Source: Stenotrophomonas nitritireducens (GTDB lineage Bacteria > Pseudomonadota > Gammaproteobacteria > Xanthomonadales > Xanthomonadaceae). Taken from it: 64,000 nucleotides of DNA. How positions within the stretch are numbered: position 1 is the first letter of the stretch; every line of letters begins with the position of its first letter. Positions 27,858 to 38,200 of this stretch are shown piece by piece. The stretch covers positions 62,001 through 126,000 of the forward strand of contig NZ_LDJG01000003.1 in the NCBI RefSeq assembly GCF_001431425.1, given 5' to 3'. The notes beneath the pieces were generated by a model. That model did not search any database and was not told where the DNA came from. It saw nothing but the letters and a program-made list of their open reading frames with translations. Position numbers and translations under genes: made by a program.

Positions 27858-29438
27858 ATGCCGATCGAACGTATCGTCATCGACAATTTCAAGTCGTTTC
27901 GCCATCTGGACCTGCCCCTCAACGCCCACATGAACCTGGTGGTGGGCGACAACGAGGTCGGTAAGTCCACCCTGCTGGAGGCCATCCACGTGGTGGTCAC
28001 CGGGCAACTGCATGGGCGCAATCTCGCCTACGAGCTCACGCCCTACCTGTTCCACCAGCCCGCGGTGCAGGAATATCTGGCGACCCTTGCTGCAGGCACG
28101 CCGGCTTCGCCGCCACGGATCTCCATCGAAGCCTATCTGGGCGCAGATGTCGCGCTGGCGTCGTTGCGCGGCACCAACAACTCCCTGCGCTTGGATACCG
28201 CCGGCATCCGGCTGCTGGTCGAGCTCAACGACGACTACCGCGAGGAGTTCAACGCCTACCTGCAGCAGCACCAGGGTGCGGTCAGCCTGCCGGTGGAGTA
28301 CTACACGGTGCGCTGGTATTCCTTCGCCAACAATGGCGTCACCGCTCGCAGCATTCCGTTCGATTCGACCATCATCGACACTCACGGCATCAAGACCTTG
28401 TCCGGTGCCGATCGCTATATCGCCGGCATCATCGATCAGGCACTGACGCCTGCGCAGCGCGTCTCGCTGTCGTTGAGCTTCCGCCGCATGCGGCAGAGTT
28501 TTTCCGAAGAGGCGGACGTGGCGGCCATCAATGCGTACCTGACCGAGCACACCGGGGACATCAGCCACCGGGCGCTGACGGTGGGTGTGGACACATCGCC
28601 GCGCTCAACATGGGAAACCAGCTTGTCACCTTACCTGGATGAGCTCCCGTTCACCCAGGCCGGCAAGGGTGAGCAAAGCGCGGTGAAGATGAAGCTGGCG
28701 ATGCACGCGGCCGGCGCTGCCCACGTGCTGCTGATCGAGGAGCCGGAGAACCATCTGTCCTATTCCAGCATGACCCAGCTGATCGACAAGATTGCGGCCC
28801 TCTCCACCGCCCAGCAGGTGATCATCGCCACCCACAGCAGCTTCGTGTTGAATAAGCTGGGCGTGGACAACGTGATCCTGTTCAGCGCGCAGGGCCAGAT
28901 GAAGCTGGACCAGCTGCCGAGCGATACCCATGACTATTTCATGAAGCTGCCGGGCCACGACACGCTGCGATTGATCCTGGCCAAGCAGGCGATCCTGGTG
29001 GAAGGCCCTTCCGACGAGCTGATCGTGCAGCGCGCCTACAGCGACCACCATGGCGTGGCGCCGATGGCTCGCGGCGTAGACATCATTTCGGTCAAGTCGC
29101 TGGCATTCAAGCGCTTCTTGCAGATTGCAGATCGGCTGAAAATCCAGGCCAAGGTGATCACCGACAATGATGGCGATATCGCCGTTGTGCAGGAGCGCTA
29201 TGCCGAACACATCAACGCGATCTATTACGATTCCGACGAAAGCGCCCCATCGCTGGAAGAGCAGCTGATCAAAGCCAACTCGCTGGCCGAACTCAATACC
29301 GTGCTGGGCAAGACGTTTGCCGATGAGGTGGCGCTGCTCAAGTACATGAAGGGCCATAAGACCGATACGGCCCTGGCGATCTTCAACAGCCCGCACTCGA
29401 TCAGGTTCCCGGACTATGTCCAGCGCGCCATCACCTAA
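27858..29438 (+). CDS. gajA: Gabija protein GajA (OLD-type ATPase/nuclease)
   Basis: 526 residues from ATG 27858 (MPIERIVIDNFKSFRHL), which has AAAGGA 6 bp upstream; the ATG at 27837 lacks one. Walker A GDNEVGKST at 30-38, Walker B VLLIEEPENHLS, H-loop VIIATHSSF, then a TOPRIM domain: AILVEGPSDELIVQRAY (catalytic Glu) and ITDNDGD. In Gabija, GajA is a DNA-nicking endonuclease held inactive by nucleotides and activated in infection. It overlaps the UvrD-like gene by 23 bp, the standard gajAB order. Length is a little under the usual 580 residues. Confidence 0.9.
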   Translation: MPIERIVIDNFKSFRHLDLPLNAHMNLVVGDNEVGKSTLLEAIHVVVTGQLHGRNLAYELTPYLFHQPAVQEYLATLAAGTPASPPRISIEAYLGADVALASLRGTNNSLRLDTAGIRLLVELNDDYREEFNAYLQQHQGAVSLPVEYYTVRWYSFANNGVTARSIPFDSTIIDTHGIKTLSGADRYIAGIIDQALTPAQRVSLSLSFRRMRQSFSEEADVAAINAYLTEHTGDISHRALTVGVDTSPRSTWETSLSPYLDELPFTQAGKGEQSAVKMKLAMHAAGAAHVLLIEEPENHLSYSSMTQLIDKIAALSTAQQVIIATHSSFVLNKLGVDNVILFSAQGQMKLDQLPSDTHDYFMKLPGHDTLRLILAKQAILVEGPSDELIVQRAYSDHHGVAPMARGVDIISVKSLAFKRFLQIADRLKIQAKVITDNDGDIAVVQERYAEHINAIYYDSDESAPSLEEQLIKANSLAELNTVLGKTFADEVALLKYMKGHKTDTALAIFNSPHSIRFPDYVQRAIT

Positions 29439-30513
29439 CCGGGTCCTGCTTTCGGCGGCCGGCTCGGGCAAGACCACCTTGCTGGTCCGGCAGGCCCTGG
29501 AGCGGCCTGGGCGTCGCATCGCGATTGTCACCTACACGCTGGAGAATCTAGAAGAGATCCGGCGCTCGTTTGAGGTCCACGCCGGTGCGGTCCCCGTGCA
29601 TGTCACTTTGCACAGCTGGTATGGCTTCCTGCTGTGCCAGTGCATCCGCCCGTACCAGGCAGCGCTTTGCCCTGAGCCTCGCATCGAGACCATCCTGTTC
29701 GTAGAAGGTGTCACCAATAACAGGGCCCCACGCACCCAGGTGGCGCGCCACTACTTGGCAGGCAACCGGATGTATTCGGACCGGGCGGCCGATTTCGCTG
29801 TGCGCTGCGATGAGCTCACCCAAGGTCAGGTCATGGCACGCCTGGCGGCCATGTACGACGAGCTCTACATCGACGAAGTTCAGGACCTCGCCGGCTTTGA
29901 TCTGGATCTGGTCGAGCGGCTGTTGAAGAGCGGCATTGCCATCACGTTGGTGGGTGATACGCGGCAGGCGACGTATGCCACCAACTATGCTCAAAGGCAC
30001 AGCCAGTATCGTGGACCCAATCTGGCAGCGCTGTTTCAGATTTGGGAGGCGGACGGCTTATGCCAGCTGGATCACCGCCTCATCAGCCTTCGCTGCGTCC
30101 AGGCCCTGTGCGATATGGCGGACACGCTCTATCCGCAGATGCCGCGAACCCAATCAGGCAATGGCGAGGTCACCGGGCACGATGGCATCTACCTCGTCGC
30201 TCCAGCGGATGTTGAAGCGTACATGCAGGAGTTTGCGCCCACCGTGCTCCGGCATGACCGGCGGCAAGCGTGCGACGGACTACCGGCCGTGAACTTTGGG
30301 CAGTGCAAGGGCCGCACCTACAGCCGGGTCCTCATCTTTCCGAACGGCCCGCTGACACAGTACCTGCGCACGGCAGATGCAGCGCGTATCACCGCCCCAC
30401 CAAAGTACTACGTGGCCTTCACCCGGGCGCGGCAAAGCGTGGCCTTTGTGTATGCCGGCGCGTGCGCGTTGCCGGGTTATCAGCTCTATGCGCCCGCCAA
30501 CGCAGACGCATAG
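29416..30513 (+). CDS. gajB: Gabija protein GajB (UvrD-like helicase/ATPase)
   Basis: 365 residues. Superfamily 1 helicase motifs are in order: Walker A LLSAAGSGKTTLL (11-23), motif Ia IVTYT, motif II LYIDEVQDLAG, motif III LVGDTRQATYAT, then QCKGRTYSRVLIFP and the C-terminal YVAFTRARQSVAFVY (motif VI). GajB forms a complex with GajA and is triggered by DNA ends and nucleotide depletion. It is shorter than the Bacillus protein (about 494 residues) but all motifs are kept. The gene start lies within gajA, so translation is coupled. Confidence 0.9.
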   Translation: MSSAPSPNRVLLSAAGSGKTTLLVRQALERPGRRIAIVTYTLENLEEIRRSFEVHAGAVPVHVTLHSWYGFLLCQCIRPYQAALCPEPRIETILFVEGVTNNRAPRTQVARHYLAGNRMYSDRAADFAVRCDELTQGQVMARLAAMYDELYIDEVQDLAGFDLDLVERLLKSGIAITLVGDTRQATYATNYAQRHSQYRGPNLAALFQIWEADGLCQLDHRLISLRCVQALCDMADTLYPQMPRTQSGNGEVTGHDGIYLVAPADVEAYMQEFAPTVLRHDRRQACDGLPAVNFGQCKGRTYSRVLIFPNGPLTQYLRTADAARITAPPKYYVAFTRARQSVAFVYAGACALPGYQLYAPANADA

Positions 30514-30525
30514 AGCCACGGGCGA

Positions 30526-30861
30526 TCACATTTTCTTCAAGGGCGCCGCGGTGGGCTGTGGTGGCACCGGACCCGGGTCGTTGAAGCACAGCATGACCTG
30601 ATCGATGTCAAATTGATCGGCCAGCACGCGGGCGATCACCGCATGCACCAGGTCCAGGTCGACCGAGGGCGCAGCGACGGTGATGGTGGCCGCGATCGCA
30701 CGACCGCGCTCTTTGGCGGGGACTAGGCGCAGGTCATCCACCGCTTTCACGCCGGGGTCGGTAAACATCGCCGTACGCACTTGTTCCAGCTCGGCTTCAT
30801 TCATGTTGGCGGTGACTCCAGGGAATGTGATTGTCAGGCGGGATAGGTCTGAATCTTGCAA
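30526..30861 (-). CDS. Hypothetical protein converging on gajB
   Basis: 111 residues, not recognised. It begins MQDSDLSRLTITFPGVTANMNEAELEQ, has alternating beta/alpha character (GRAIAATITVAAPSVDLDLVHAVIARVLAD) and ends with a Pro-rich tail. No signal peptide, membrane helix or Cys/His motif is seen. It is 12 bp from the gajB stop on the other strand and its GC content is like gajB, so it could belong to the same cargo. The regular amphipathic pattern supports a real gene. Confidence 0.5.
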   Translation of the reverse strand: MQDSDLSRLTITFPGVTANMNEAELEQVRTAMFTDPGVKAVDDLRLVPAKERGRAIAATITVAAPSVDLDLVHAVIARVLADQFDIDQVMLCFNDPGPVPPQPTAAPLKKM

Positions 30862-31191
30862 TCAAAAAACACCGGCCTTGCCAGCAAGGTTGGTAGGCGG
30901 GGGACAGGCTCCGGCCGATGACGACTGTCGCCAGCGACCGCTGCAACCCTGAGCGCGCATCTTTGAGGCTCCGGTGGGCTTCGGGCGCATTGAAACCAGA
31001 AGTCGCCACCACGGACCTACCTCGGGGTATTGCTTCCGGCCGGTAGAAGACCTCCACAAACGTGATCTCGATGCGCCACCTCTCACAGAGCGAGACTGAC
31101 GACGGGTGGTCCCATCCGCCCTTGCGTCATATTTGTCGCGCTCGCAGTTGTCAAGAATTAGCCTCCATGATTTGGATTGGTTGATCGGATC
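30862..31191. other. 330-bp gap with a probable czcA scrap
   Basis: No intact gene. On the minus strand, 30914-30946 encodes LQRSLATVVIG, which matches the conserved CzcA segment VQ(R/K)PLATVVIG of both pumps in this window; the flanks are out of register. This suggests decayed RND pump DNA at the junction between the Gabija cargo and the second metal cluster. Confidence 0.35.
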
Positions 31192-31938
31192 CTATTTCCT
31201 GCGAGGCTTGGACCGAAGCCCCGGTGGTCTGCGTTGCTTAATAGGTTGCTTCAATCTCCACCGGCTCCATTCACTAGTAGATCCTTCAGCTATGAAGGTG
31301 ACCAGAACCCACTTCAGTAAGGGAGAGAACCCCACCTCAGCATCACGAAGCAGGTTGGCCCAATACCTTCCGACTAGGAAGGAGAATAGACTCATGGCAG
31401 TGACAGACGATGCGAACCACGGCCAACTGATGTCACTGACGTTCGCTTGGATGCCTTTCTTGTACATGTAAACTGCAAACACCAGAGCAGCGCACTGCAT
31501 CGAGATCACAACCGCGGTCGGCGTCGCCCGGGCTCTGTGGAGGGCGGCGGCGAAGAGAGTCTCCGCAAACGAGAAGCCGATCAGCAATAGAGCTGCACTC
31601 AGCATCGCTGGACCGAACTCCGCAATTCCGGCGAGTGACAGCACGATTGGAAGGAATGCAAAGGGGAGTGGCTCCAAGCAGAGGGTTGGATAGAATTTCA
31701 CGAACAGTGGCCATCTCTTTACCGCGACCAGAATGATGTCTTGCATCATCGCAACTACCAATGCAGCAGCCGCACTCGTTAGCGCAATCGACACCGGTAT
31801 CCAAAACATCATCTCTTCTGATGCCGGCGCGAAGGGCACCATGGCCGCTGCGCCCCAAATCGCTGCGGCCAAGAACGCGCCAATTGGGAGTGCGGCTGGC
31901 TTCCACATGGTCATACTCTGATCAGAATACGTGGCCAA
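31192..31938 (-). CDS. Multi-span membrane protein, function unknown
   Basis: 248 residues; ATG 31914 or 31908 (MWKPAALPIGAFLAAAIWG) are possible later starts. About six hydrophobic segments are seen (AALPIGAFLAAAIWGAAA, WIPVSIALTSAAAALVVAM, PLPFAFLPIVLSLAGIAEF, MLSAALLLIGFSFAETLFAA, VVISMQCAALVFAVYMY, WVLVTFIAEG) with a basic Pro-rich tail (RRPPGLRSKPRRK). It does not look like a histidine kinase: no H-box or ATP domain. It follows the response regulator in the same direction with a 58-bp gap. Family not recognised. Confidence 0.6.
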   Translation of the reverse strand: MATYSDQSMTMWKPAALPIGAFLAAAIWGAAAMVPFAPASEEMMFWIPVSIALTSAAAALVVAMMQDIILVAVKRWPLFVKFYPTLCLEPLPFAFLPIVLSLAGIAEFGPAMLSAALLLIGFSFAETLFAAALHRARATPTAVVISMQCAALVFAVYMYKKGIQANVSDISWPWFASSVTAMSLFSFLVGRYWANLLRDAEVGFSPLLKWVLVTFIAEGSTSEWSRWRLKQPIKQRRPPGLRSKPRRK

Positions 31939-31996
31939 ATAGTCAGGCGCTCAAGGTCTGCACTGACGGCTCTGCAGCCATGTCTACGCCTCACCG

Positions 31997-32710
31997 TCAT
32001 AGGGCCTCCCTTCCCCGGGGGGGGGGCATAGGCCTTGATGGCGGTATCAGTCGATACCCAACCCGCGGCAGCGTCTGGATCATCTTTTCCTCAAACGGAC
32101 CATCAATGCTTCGCCGCAGGCTGGACATCTGTGATCGCAGAAGATCCCCGTCGGGCAGGTCGTCACCCCAGAGAGTGTGCTCAAGCTGCCGCCTGGTCAC
32201 AGCGGCAGGACTTGCCCGCATCAGCGCTTCAAGGAGCTTCCTGCAAGCTGGGTACAGATGCAGTCGTTTTCCAGCCCGTGTGGCCTCCAACGTTCTCAGG
32301 TCCAACGTGAGCTCTCCGATCAGCAGCCGCCTCCTTGTTACGCGTCCCTCCGTACGGGAAACCAACGCCTCTAGGCGAACTTCGAGCTCCGGGAGCTCAA
32401 AAGGCTTGGTCACATAGTCATCTGCACCGGAGCGGAAAGCGATGATTTTGTCCGAGAGCGCAACCTTTGCAGCCAACATCACAACAGGAACTGAAACACC
32501 GTGATTCAACCGCAGCCTTCTCAGAACCTCCGGGCCTTCCATGCGAGGAAGCATCCAATCAAGAATGACTGCGTCGTAACCATTGGACGCCGCAAAGTGA
32601 AGGCCGGCGATGCCGTCCCCGATGGTATCAAGCTGATGCCCTCGGGCCTCGAAGTAGGCCAGAATCTTCAAAGCGACTTCTCGATCGCGCTCAATCACTA
32701 GAATTCGCAT
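31997..32710 (-). CDS. OmpR/PhoB-family response regulator without a kinase partner
   Basis: 237 residues from ATG 32710, one base after the ATPase stop. The receiver domain has phospho-acceptor D51 in VILDWMLPRMEG and the conserved Lys in DDYVTKPFELPEL. The usual Thr/Ser before the K region is Ala (VVMLAAK), which may weaken phosphorylation signalling. The winged-helix domain (about 125-230) ends with the typical IQTLPRVGYRLIPP. No sensor kinase gene is adjacent. Co-location suggests control of the metal-efflux genes upstream of it (inference). Confidence 0.88.
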   Translation of the reverse strand: MRILVIERDREVALKILAYFEARGHQLDTIGDGIAGLHFAASNGYDAVILDWMLPRMEGPEVLRRLRLNHGVSVPVVMLAAKVALSDKIIAFRSGADDYVTKPFELPELEVRLEALVSRTEGRVTRRRLLIGELTLDLRTLEATRAGKRLHLYPACRKLLEALMRASPAAVTRRQLEHTLWGDDLPDGDLLRSQMSSLRRSIDGPFEEKMIQTLPRVGYRLIPPSRPMPPPRGREAL

Positions 32711-32711
32711 G

Positions 32712-35171
32712 TCACGACTGACGGAAGCCAAGGAGCCTCAGCGCATTGAATACAACCAACAAGGTTGAACCTTCATGCACTGCCACAGCCGGTCCAATGC
32801 CAAGACCTAGGATGGTCGCAGGAACCAACAACGCTACGACGCCCAGGCTCACATACACGTTCTGACGGATCACCCGTTTCGTGCGTCGACTAAGCGCTAC
32901 AGAGAATGCAACCTGTCTCAAATCCTCAGACATAAGCGCGACGTCGGCAGTCTCCAGCGCTACGTCCGAAGAGGCGGCACCCATTGCAATTCCGACGCTG
33001 GCACTAGCCATTGCGGGTGCGTCATTCACACCGTCGCCGACCATTGCCACTCGCTCCGTCTCCTTCAACTGACGTATTGCCTTCACCTTGTCGTCAGGCA
33101 TGAGATTTCCCCATGCCTCGTTTAGACCCACGTCCGTTGCCACGGCTTGAGCTACAGTCTGGTGGTCGCCAGAGATCATGATCATTCGTTGGATGCCCAA
33201 GCGCCTTAGCTTGTCCAGGGCTTCACGCGCCTCTGGCCGGGGCGTATCCATAAGGCCGATGACACCTAGGTCGCGATCACCTAGGCGAACGGCCATCGTG
33301 GTTCTGCCGGCGTTACGGAGCTCCTCAATGGCAGACTCCGCACCCGCGGATAGAGCGCCAATGCCGTCGTTACCGAACATTTCTGCCTTTCCTATCCACA
33401 CGTCAATGCCGTTCACCTTCGCCTGAACGCCTCTTCCAGCGAAGTTAGCGAGGTCTGTCGCTACCATGACCGGTCCATCGCCCAGGCGAGTATTACCATC
33501 TCGAACGATAGCTGCGGCCAAAGGGTGGTCACTTAAAGCCTCGACGGCGACGGCAACGTGAAGCAGTTCCTGCTCTGTCGTTCCCTGCATCACTTTGATG
33601 TCGGTAATTCGCGGCTTGCCTTCAGTGAGCGTTCCAGTCTTGTCGAACGCGATGGCGCGGATCATTCCTAGCTCTTCGAGTGGCGCCCCACCTTTGATGA
33701 GCACACCACCACGTGCCGCTCTTGCGATGCCCGCCAGAACAGCACTTGGCGTGGCTATGGCCAGTGCACAGGGGCTCGCTGCCACCAAAACTGCCATAGC
33801 ACGATAGAAGCTGTCACGGAATGGCTCATCAACCACAACCCAGGAGAAAAGGAGGAGCACAGCCAGAATCAACACCGCGGGAACGAATACTCTCTCGAAC
33901 TTGTCCGTGAAGCGCTGCGTGGGCGACTTCCTAGTCTCAGCCTCACTTACCATCTTGACGACGCGGGCCAGTGCCGATTCGCCTGATCGACGCGTGACTT
34001 CAACCTCCAGGGCGCCGGAGCCATTGATAGTGCCGGCGAAAACACGTGACTCCATTACCACCGAATCAGGTCGATCCCGTGCTAGAGCAGCGTCATTGAC
34101 TGCCAGCTTATCAACCGGGATGCTTTCCCCGGTGACAGGGGCTTGGTCAACGCTGCTAGCCCCTTTGATAACGAATCCGTCCGCCGGCATCCGGTCATTG
34201 GGACGTACGACCACCACATCTCCAGGTATCAACGATTCAACCTGGACTTCCACGACCTGCCCATTCCTCAGCACCCTGGCAGTTTCTGGGGCAAGCTTGG
34301 CGAGAGCTTCTATCGCACGTTTAGCCCGGCCCATCGCGTAGTGTTCAAGGGCGTGACCGAGACTGAAGAGGAACAGAAGCAAGGCGCCTTCGGCCCATGC
34401 GCCGAGCGCGGCTGCGCCTGCCGCTGCAACCAGCATCAGCGTATCGATCTCAAAGCGCTTCAGCTTGATGTTCCCGATCGCCTCGCCAAGCGTGAACCAG
34501 CCGCCAAAGACGTAGGCTGCTACGTAAAACGCTGTGGGGATCCAGGGCGTTTGGGTCAACCCAAGCTTTTCAATCGCAAATCCCACGATCAGGAGCAGGC
34601 CGCAAGCAAGTGAGAAGATCAGCTCACTATTGCCACCTAGCGTGCCCCCGTGGGAATGACCGGGGTCCTGTCGGTCCTTGTGATCGTGTCCTTCGTGCTG
34701 ATCCTTCAAATCTCCCCTCGGACTCGGTGGCTCTTGCGCTACACCCAGCGCCTCAAGCTTCGCTCTCAGCTCCGCCTCGCCTGTCTTGGCTCTCTCGTAC
34801 TCGATGCTTATGCCACCAGCTGGGCTGGTGGTGGCTTCAATGACGCCTGGTACGGCCTGCACTTGCGCCGCAATTGTCCTTGCCTTTCGTGCGTGAACGG
34901 CCGAACCAAGCTCCAAGAAAAGGTGGCCATACCGATCACCCAACTCAATGCCCACGGATGCCGCCACCTCTCGCACTCGCTGAAGCGAGACGATCTCGGG
35001 GTCGTAATGAATGCAGAGCGTTCCGAGAGCTTCGTCGCTACCCTCGCGAATGTGCACGCGCGATACTCCCTCCATGTCCTGAAGACCAGCGACCAGCCTC
35101 TGGACGCAGCTGTCGTCCCGAGAGACACCTGGGAGTATTACTGGCAGTTCGAGTTCTGTGGTCAGGTTCAT
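32712..35171 (-). CDS. P1B-4-type heavy-metal P-type ATPase (CzcP/ZntA-like)
   Basis: 819 residues. Two N-terminal ferredoxin-like domains lack CxxC metal sites; a His-rich loop (HEGHDHKDRQDPGHSHGG, about 158-175) follows. Catalytic motifs are complete: TGES, DKTGTLT, SDHP, GDGVND. The membrane metal motif is SPC (AASPCALAIATPS) instead of CPC, and the last helix carries AVHEGST: this pair defines the P1B-4 group, which exports Zn, Cd or Co. It lies 78 bp after czcA2 in the same direction. Together the pump and RND system clear metal from cytoplasm and periplasm. Confidence 0.9.
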   Translation of the reverse strand: MNLTTELELPVILPGVSRDDSCVQRLVAGLQDMEGVSRVHIREGSDEALGTLCIHYDPEIVSLQRVREVAASVGIELGDRYGHLFLELGSAVHARKARTIAAQVQAVPGVIEATTSPAGGISIEYERAKTGEAELRAKLEALGVAQEPPSPRGDLKDQHEGHDHKDRQDPGHSHGGTLGGNSELIFSLACGLLLIVGFAIEKLGLTQTPWIPTAFYVAAYVFGGWFTLGEAIGNIKLKRFEIDTLMLVAAAGAAALGAWAEGALLLFLFSLGHALEHYAMGRAKRAIEALAKLAPETARVLRNGQVVEVQVESLIPGDVVVVRPNDRMPADGFVIKGASSVDQAPVTGESIPVDKLAVNDAALARDRPDSVVMESRVFAGTINGSGALEVEVTRRSGESALARVVKMVSEAETRKSPTQRFTDKFERVFVPAVLILAVLLLFSWVVVDEPFRDSFYRAMAVLVAASPCALAIATPSAVLAGIARAARGGVLIKGGAPLEELGMIRAIAFDKTGTLTEGKPRITDIKVMQGTTEQELLHVAVAVEALSDHPLAAAIVRDGNTRLGDGPVMVATDLANFAGRGVQAKVNGIDVWIGKAEMFGNDGIGALSAGAESAIEELRNAGRTTMAVRLGDRDLGVIGLMDTPRPEAREALDKLRRLGIQRMIMISGDHQTVAQAVATDVGLNEAWGNLMPDDKVKAIRQLKETERVAMVGDGVNDAPAMASASVGIAMGAASSDVALETADVALMSEDLRQVAFSVALSRRTKRVIRQNVYVSLGVVALLVPATILGLGIGPAVAVHEGSTLLVVFNALRLLGFRQS

Positions 35172-35249
35172 TTGTTCCCTCCAACGTCATAAAAATGGAA
35201 CGGGAAGTCCGGCAGGCAGATGCTCTGCCGGGCCCAAACACTCCATCAT

Positions 35250-38200
35250 TCAGTGGACAGTTTCCGGTTGCCCTTTCGGGCCTGCCTTGGCCAAGCGCCC
35301 CGCAAATGTCGGCAGCACAAGAAGTGTCAGTACTGTTGCGGTCAACAGGCCGCCAATGACCACCGTGGCGAGAGGCTTCTGCACCTCAGCACCAGATCCA
35401 CTCGCAATAGCCATTGGAATGAAGCCAACGATCGCCACCAGCGCGGTGGTCACCACCGCGCGAATTCGGCTGCCGGCACCGTTCATTGCAGCGATCAATG
35501 GACTGTCACCTGCATCAAGCCTCTCTCTGATGGCTTGCATGAGCACCAATCCATTCAGGGTCGCAACACCCGATACCGCGATGAATCCGACGGCGGCAGA
35601 TACCGAGAACGGCATACCACGCACCAGCAACGCGAGAATTCCGCCAACCAGGGCCAGTGGGACGCAGGTGAACACCAGGCCCGCCTCCTTTGCGCTGCCC
35701 AATGCCATGAACAGCAGGCTGCCGATCAATAGGAAGACAATCGGAACAACTGTCATGAGTCGCTTTTCAGCCCGCTGCAAGTTCTCGAACTGACCTCCCC
35801 ACGTCATGTGGGCGCCCGGCGGAAGCTGTACGTCCTTCACCGCCGCCTGGGCCTCTCCAACAAACCCGCCCAAGTCACGACCGCGAACATTTGCCTGCAC
35901 CACCACACGACGGCTTCCATTGTTTCGACTGATCTGGTTCGGCCCCTCGCTGATCTCAATGCGTGCGACAGAGGAGAGCGGCACGATGCCCCCAGTTGGA
36001 GTTGCAATCGGCAGTGACGCGAGCTGATCGGGGTCATTGCGTGCATCGTCGCCGAGGCGCACAACAACATCGAACCGGCGGTCGCCCTCGAAGATCTTGC
36101 CTGCCGCAGCGCCGCCAATACCGGTTGAAAGCGCGTCGCTCACGTCCGCTGCCGTGAGGCCATACTGCGCAGCTGCAAGATGATCGATTGCCACATTGAG
36201 CGTGGGCAGGCCGGAAATCTGTTCAACACGGACATCCGCTGAGCCCTGGACATTCCTCAGCTTCAGCGCGACCTGATCGGCAACAGCTTGCAGTTGCTCG
36301 AAGTTGTCGCCGTAGATCATGACGGCCAGGTCCGTACGCACGCCTGAGATCAGCTCATTGAAGCGCAGCTCGATGGGCTGGCTGAATTCAAAGCTGTTGC
36401 CTATCTGCGAGGCGGCGATCTTCTCAAACCTTGCAATCAGATCCTCCTTGCTCAGGGAAGAGTCTGGCCACTCCTTTCTCGGTTTAAGTACGATCACACT
36501 GTCGGAGATGTTGGTCGGCATGGGGTCGATAGCTGCTTCTGCAGTACCGGTCCGCGAGAAGACCGTCACAACCTCTGGTTCAGCAGCAATGGCCTTCTCC
36601 AGCGCCAATTGCATAGCCAACGATTGCTCAAGCGACGTAGATGGCACACGCAACGCTTGCATAGCGAGATTTCCCTCATCAAGCGTTGGCATGAACTCTC
36701 GACCCAGCATCGTAAAGCCGACCACGCCCATTGCGAGCATCACGAGGGCGCCAGCGAACACTGCCTTGGGCCTACGAATCGCCGCTTGGATCACCGGTTC
36801 GATGCGGCCGCGCAGGACGCGGATGATGGCTGTCTCATGTTCTTCGTCCTGGTCGCCCTCGTGTCCTTCCTTCTTCGCGTGGAGCTTGGGCTCCCTGACC
36901 AGCAGGGCAGCCATCGCCGGTACGAAGGTAAAGGAGAAGATGAATGCGCCAACGAGGGCGAGCATGAAGGTGGCGGCCATCGGGTGGAACGTCTTGCCTT
37001 CCACACCTTCCAAGGTAAGGATCGGTGCGAACACCAACAGGATGATCACCTGACCGAAGGCTGCAGGACGCGCCATCTTCCTCGCCGAGTCGGCGGCTAC
37101 ACGCAGTCGCTCCATGGCATTGAGGGGTCGGCCAAGTTCGGCACGCCGCTTGCCAAGCATCAGCAGGGTGGACTCGATCACAATTACCGCGCCATCTACA
37201 AGGATTCCGAAGTCCAGCGCACCCAAGCTCATCAGGTTGCCGCTGATACCGAACTTGTTCATGCCGATAACAGCGAACAGGAACGACAGCGGAATGACCA
37301 ATGCGGTGATGGCTGCCGCACGCAGGTTGCCCAGGAGCAGGAACAGCACAACTACGACCAGCAGGGCACCTTCGGTCAGGTTCTTGGCGACAGTCTTGAC
37401 AGTGGAGTTAACCAGCACACTACGGTCCAGCACTGGCTCTGCGAAGATATCGGCGGGCAGAGATTCATTGACCTGTGCCAGGCGCTCAGCTGCAGCTTGA
37501 GCGACGGTGCGGCTGTTGCCGCCGGCGATCATGAGCGCCGTGCCCAGTACCGCCTCATGACCATTTCGGCTAGCTGCACCAAGCCGTGGGGCGCGCCCCA
37601 TACCGACCTCGGCAACATCGGCCACCCGGATGACCACACCGTCCTTGGTGGCAACGGGCGACTGAGCCAAGTCGTCGGTCGTAAGGGCAAGGCCGTCGGC
37701 CCGAACGACCAGGCCTTCGCCCGCACGCTGGACGAATCCGGCGCCAGCCTGGACGTTGGAGCGTTCCAGTGCTTGGACCAGATCGGCCAGACCCAAGTTG
37801 TATGCCGCCAGTCGAGCGCTGTCGGGGTAGATGCCGTATTCCTTGACGTACCCACCCACCGTATCAACACCGGCCAGGCCGGGGCTGGAGCGCATCTGTG
37901 GTGCGATGATCCAGTCCTGGACAGTACGCAGGTACGTTGCGCGCTCCTGGGCGGTTCCAAGACGATCGCCCTCTGGTGTCAGGTAGACCTCACCCTCTTG
38001 CCAGCCAGCCTGGCCGGGCTTGGCCAGCTTCTTGGGGTCGAATGGCTTGAAGTCCACCGTCCACATGAGAACCTCGCCCAGCCCGGTTGTAACCGGGGAG
38101 AGCATGGGGGACACGCCCTCGGGCAGATCTCCGGCAGCCTCCCGCATCCGCTCTGCCACCTGCTGGCGGGCGAAATAGATGTCGGTCTGATCAGTGAAGA

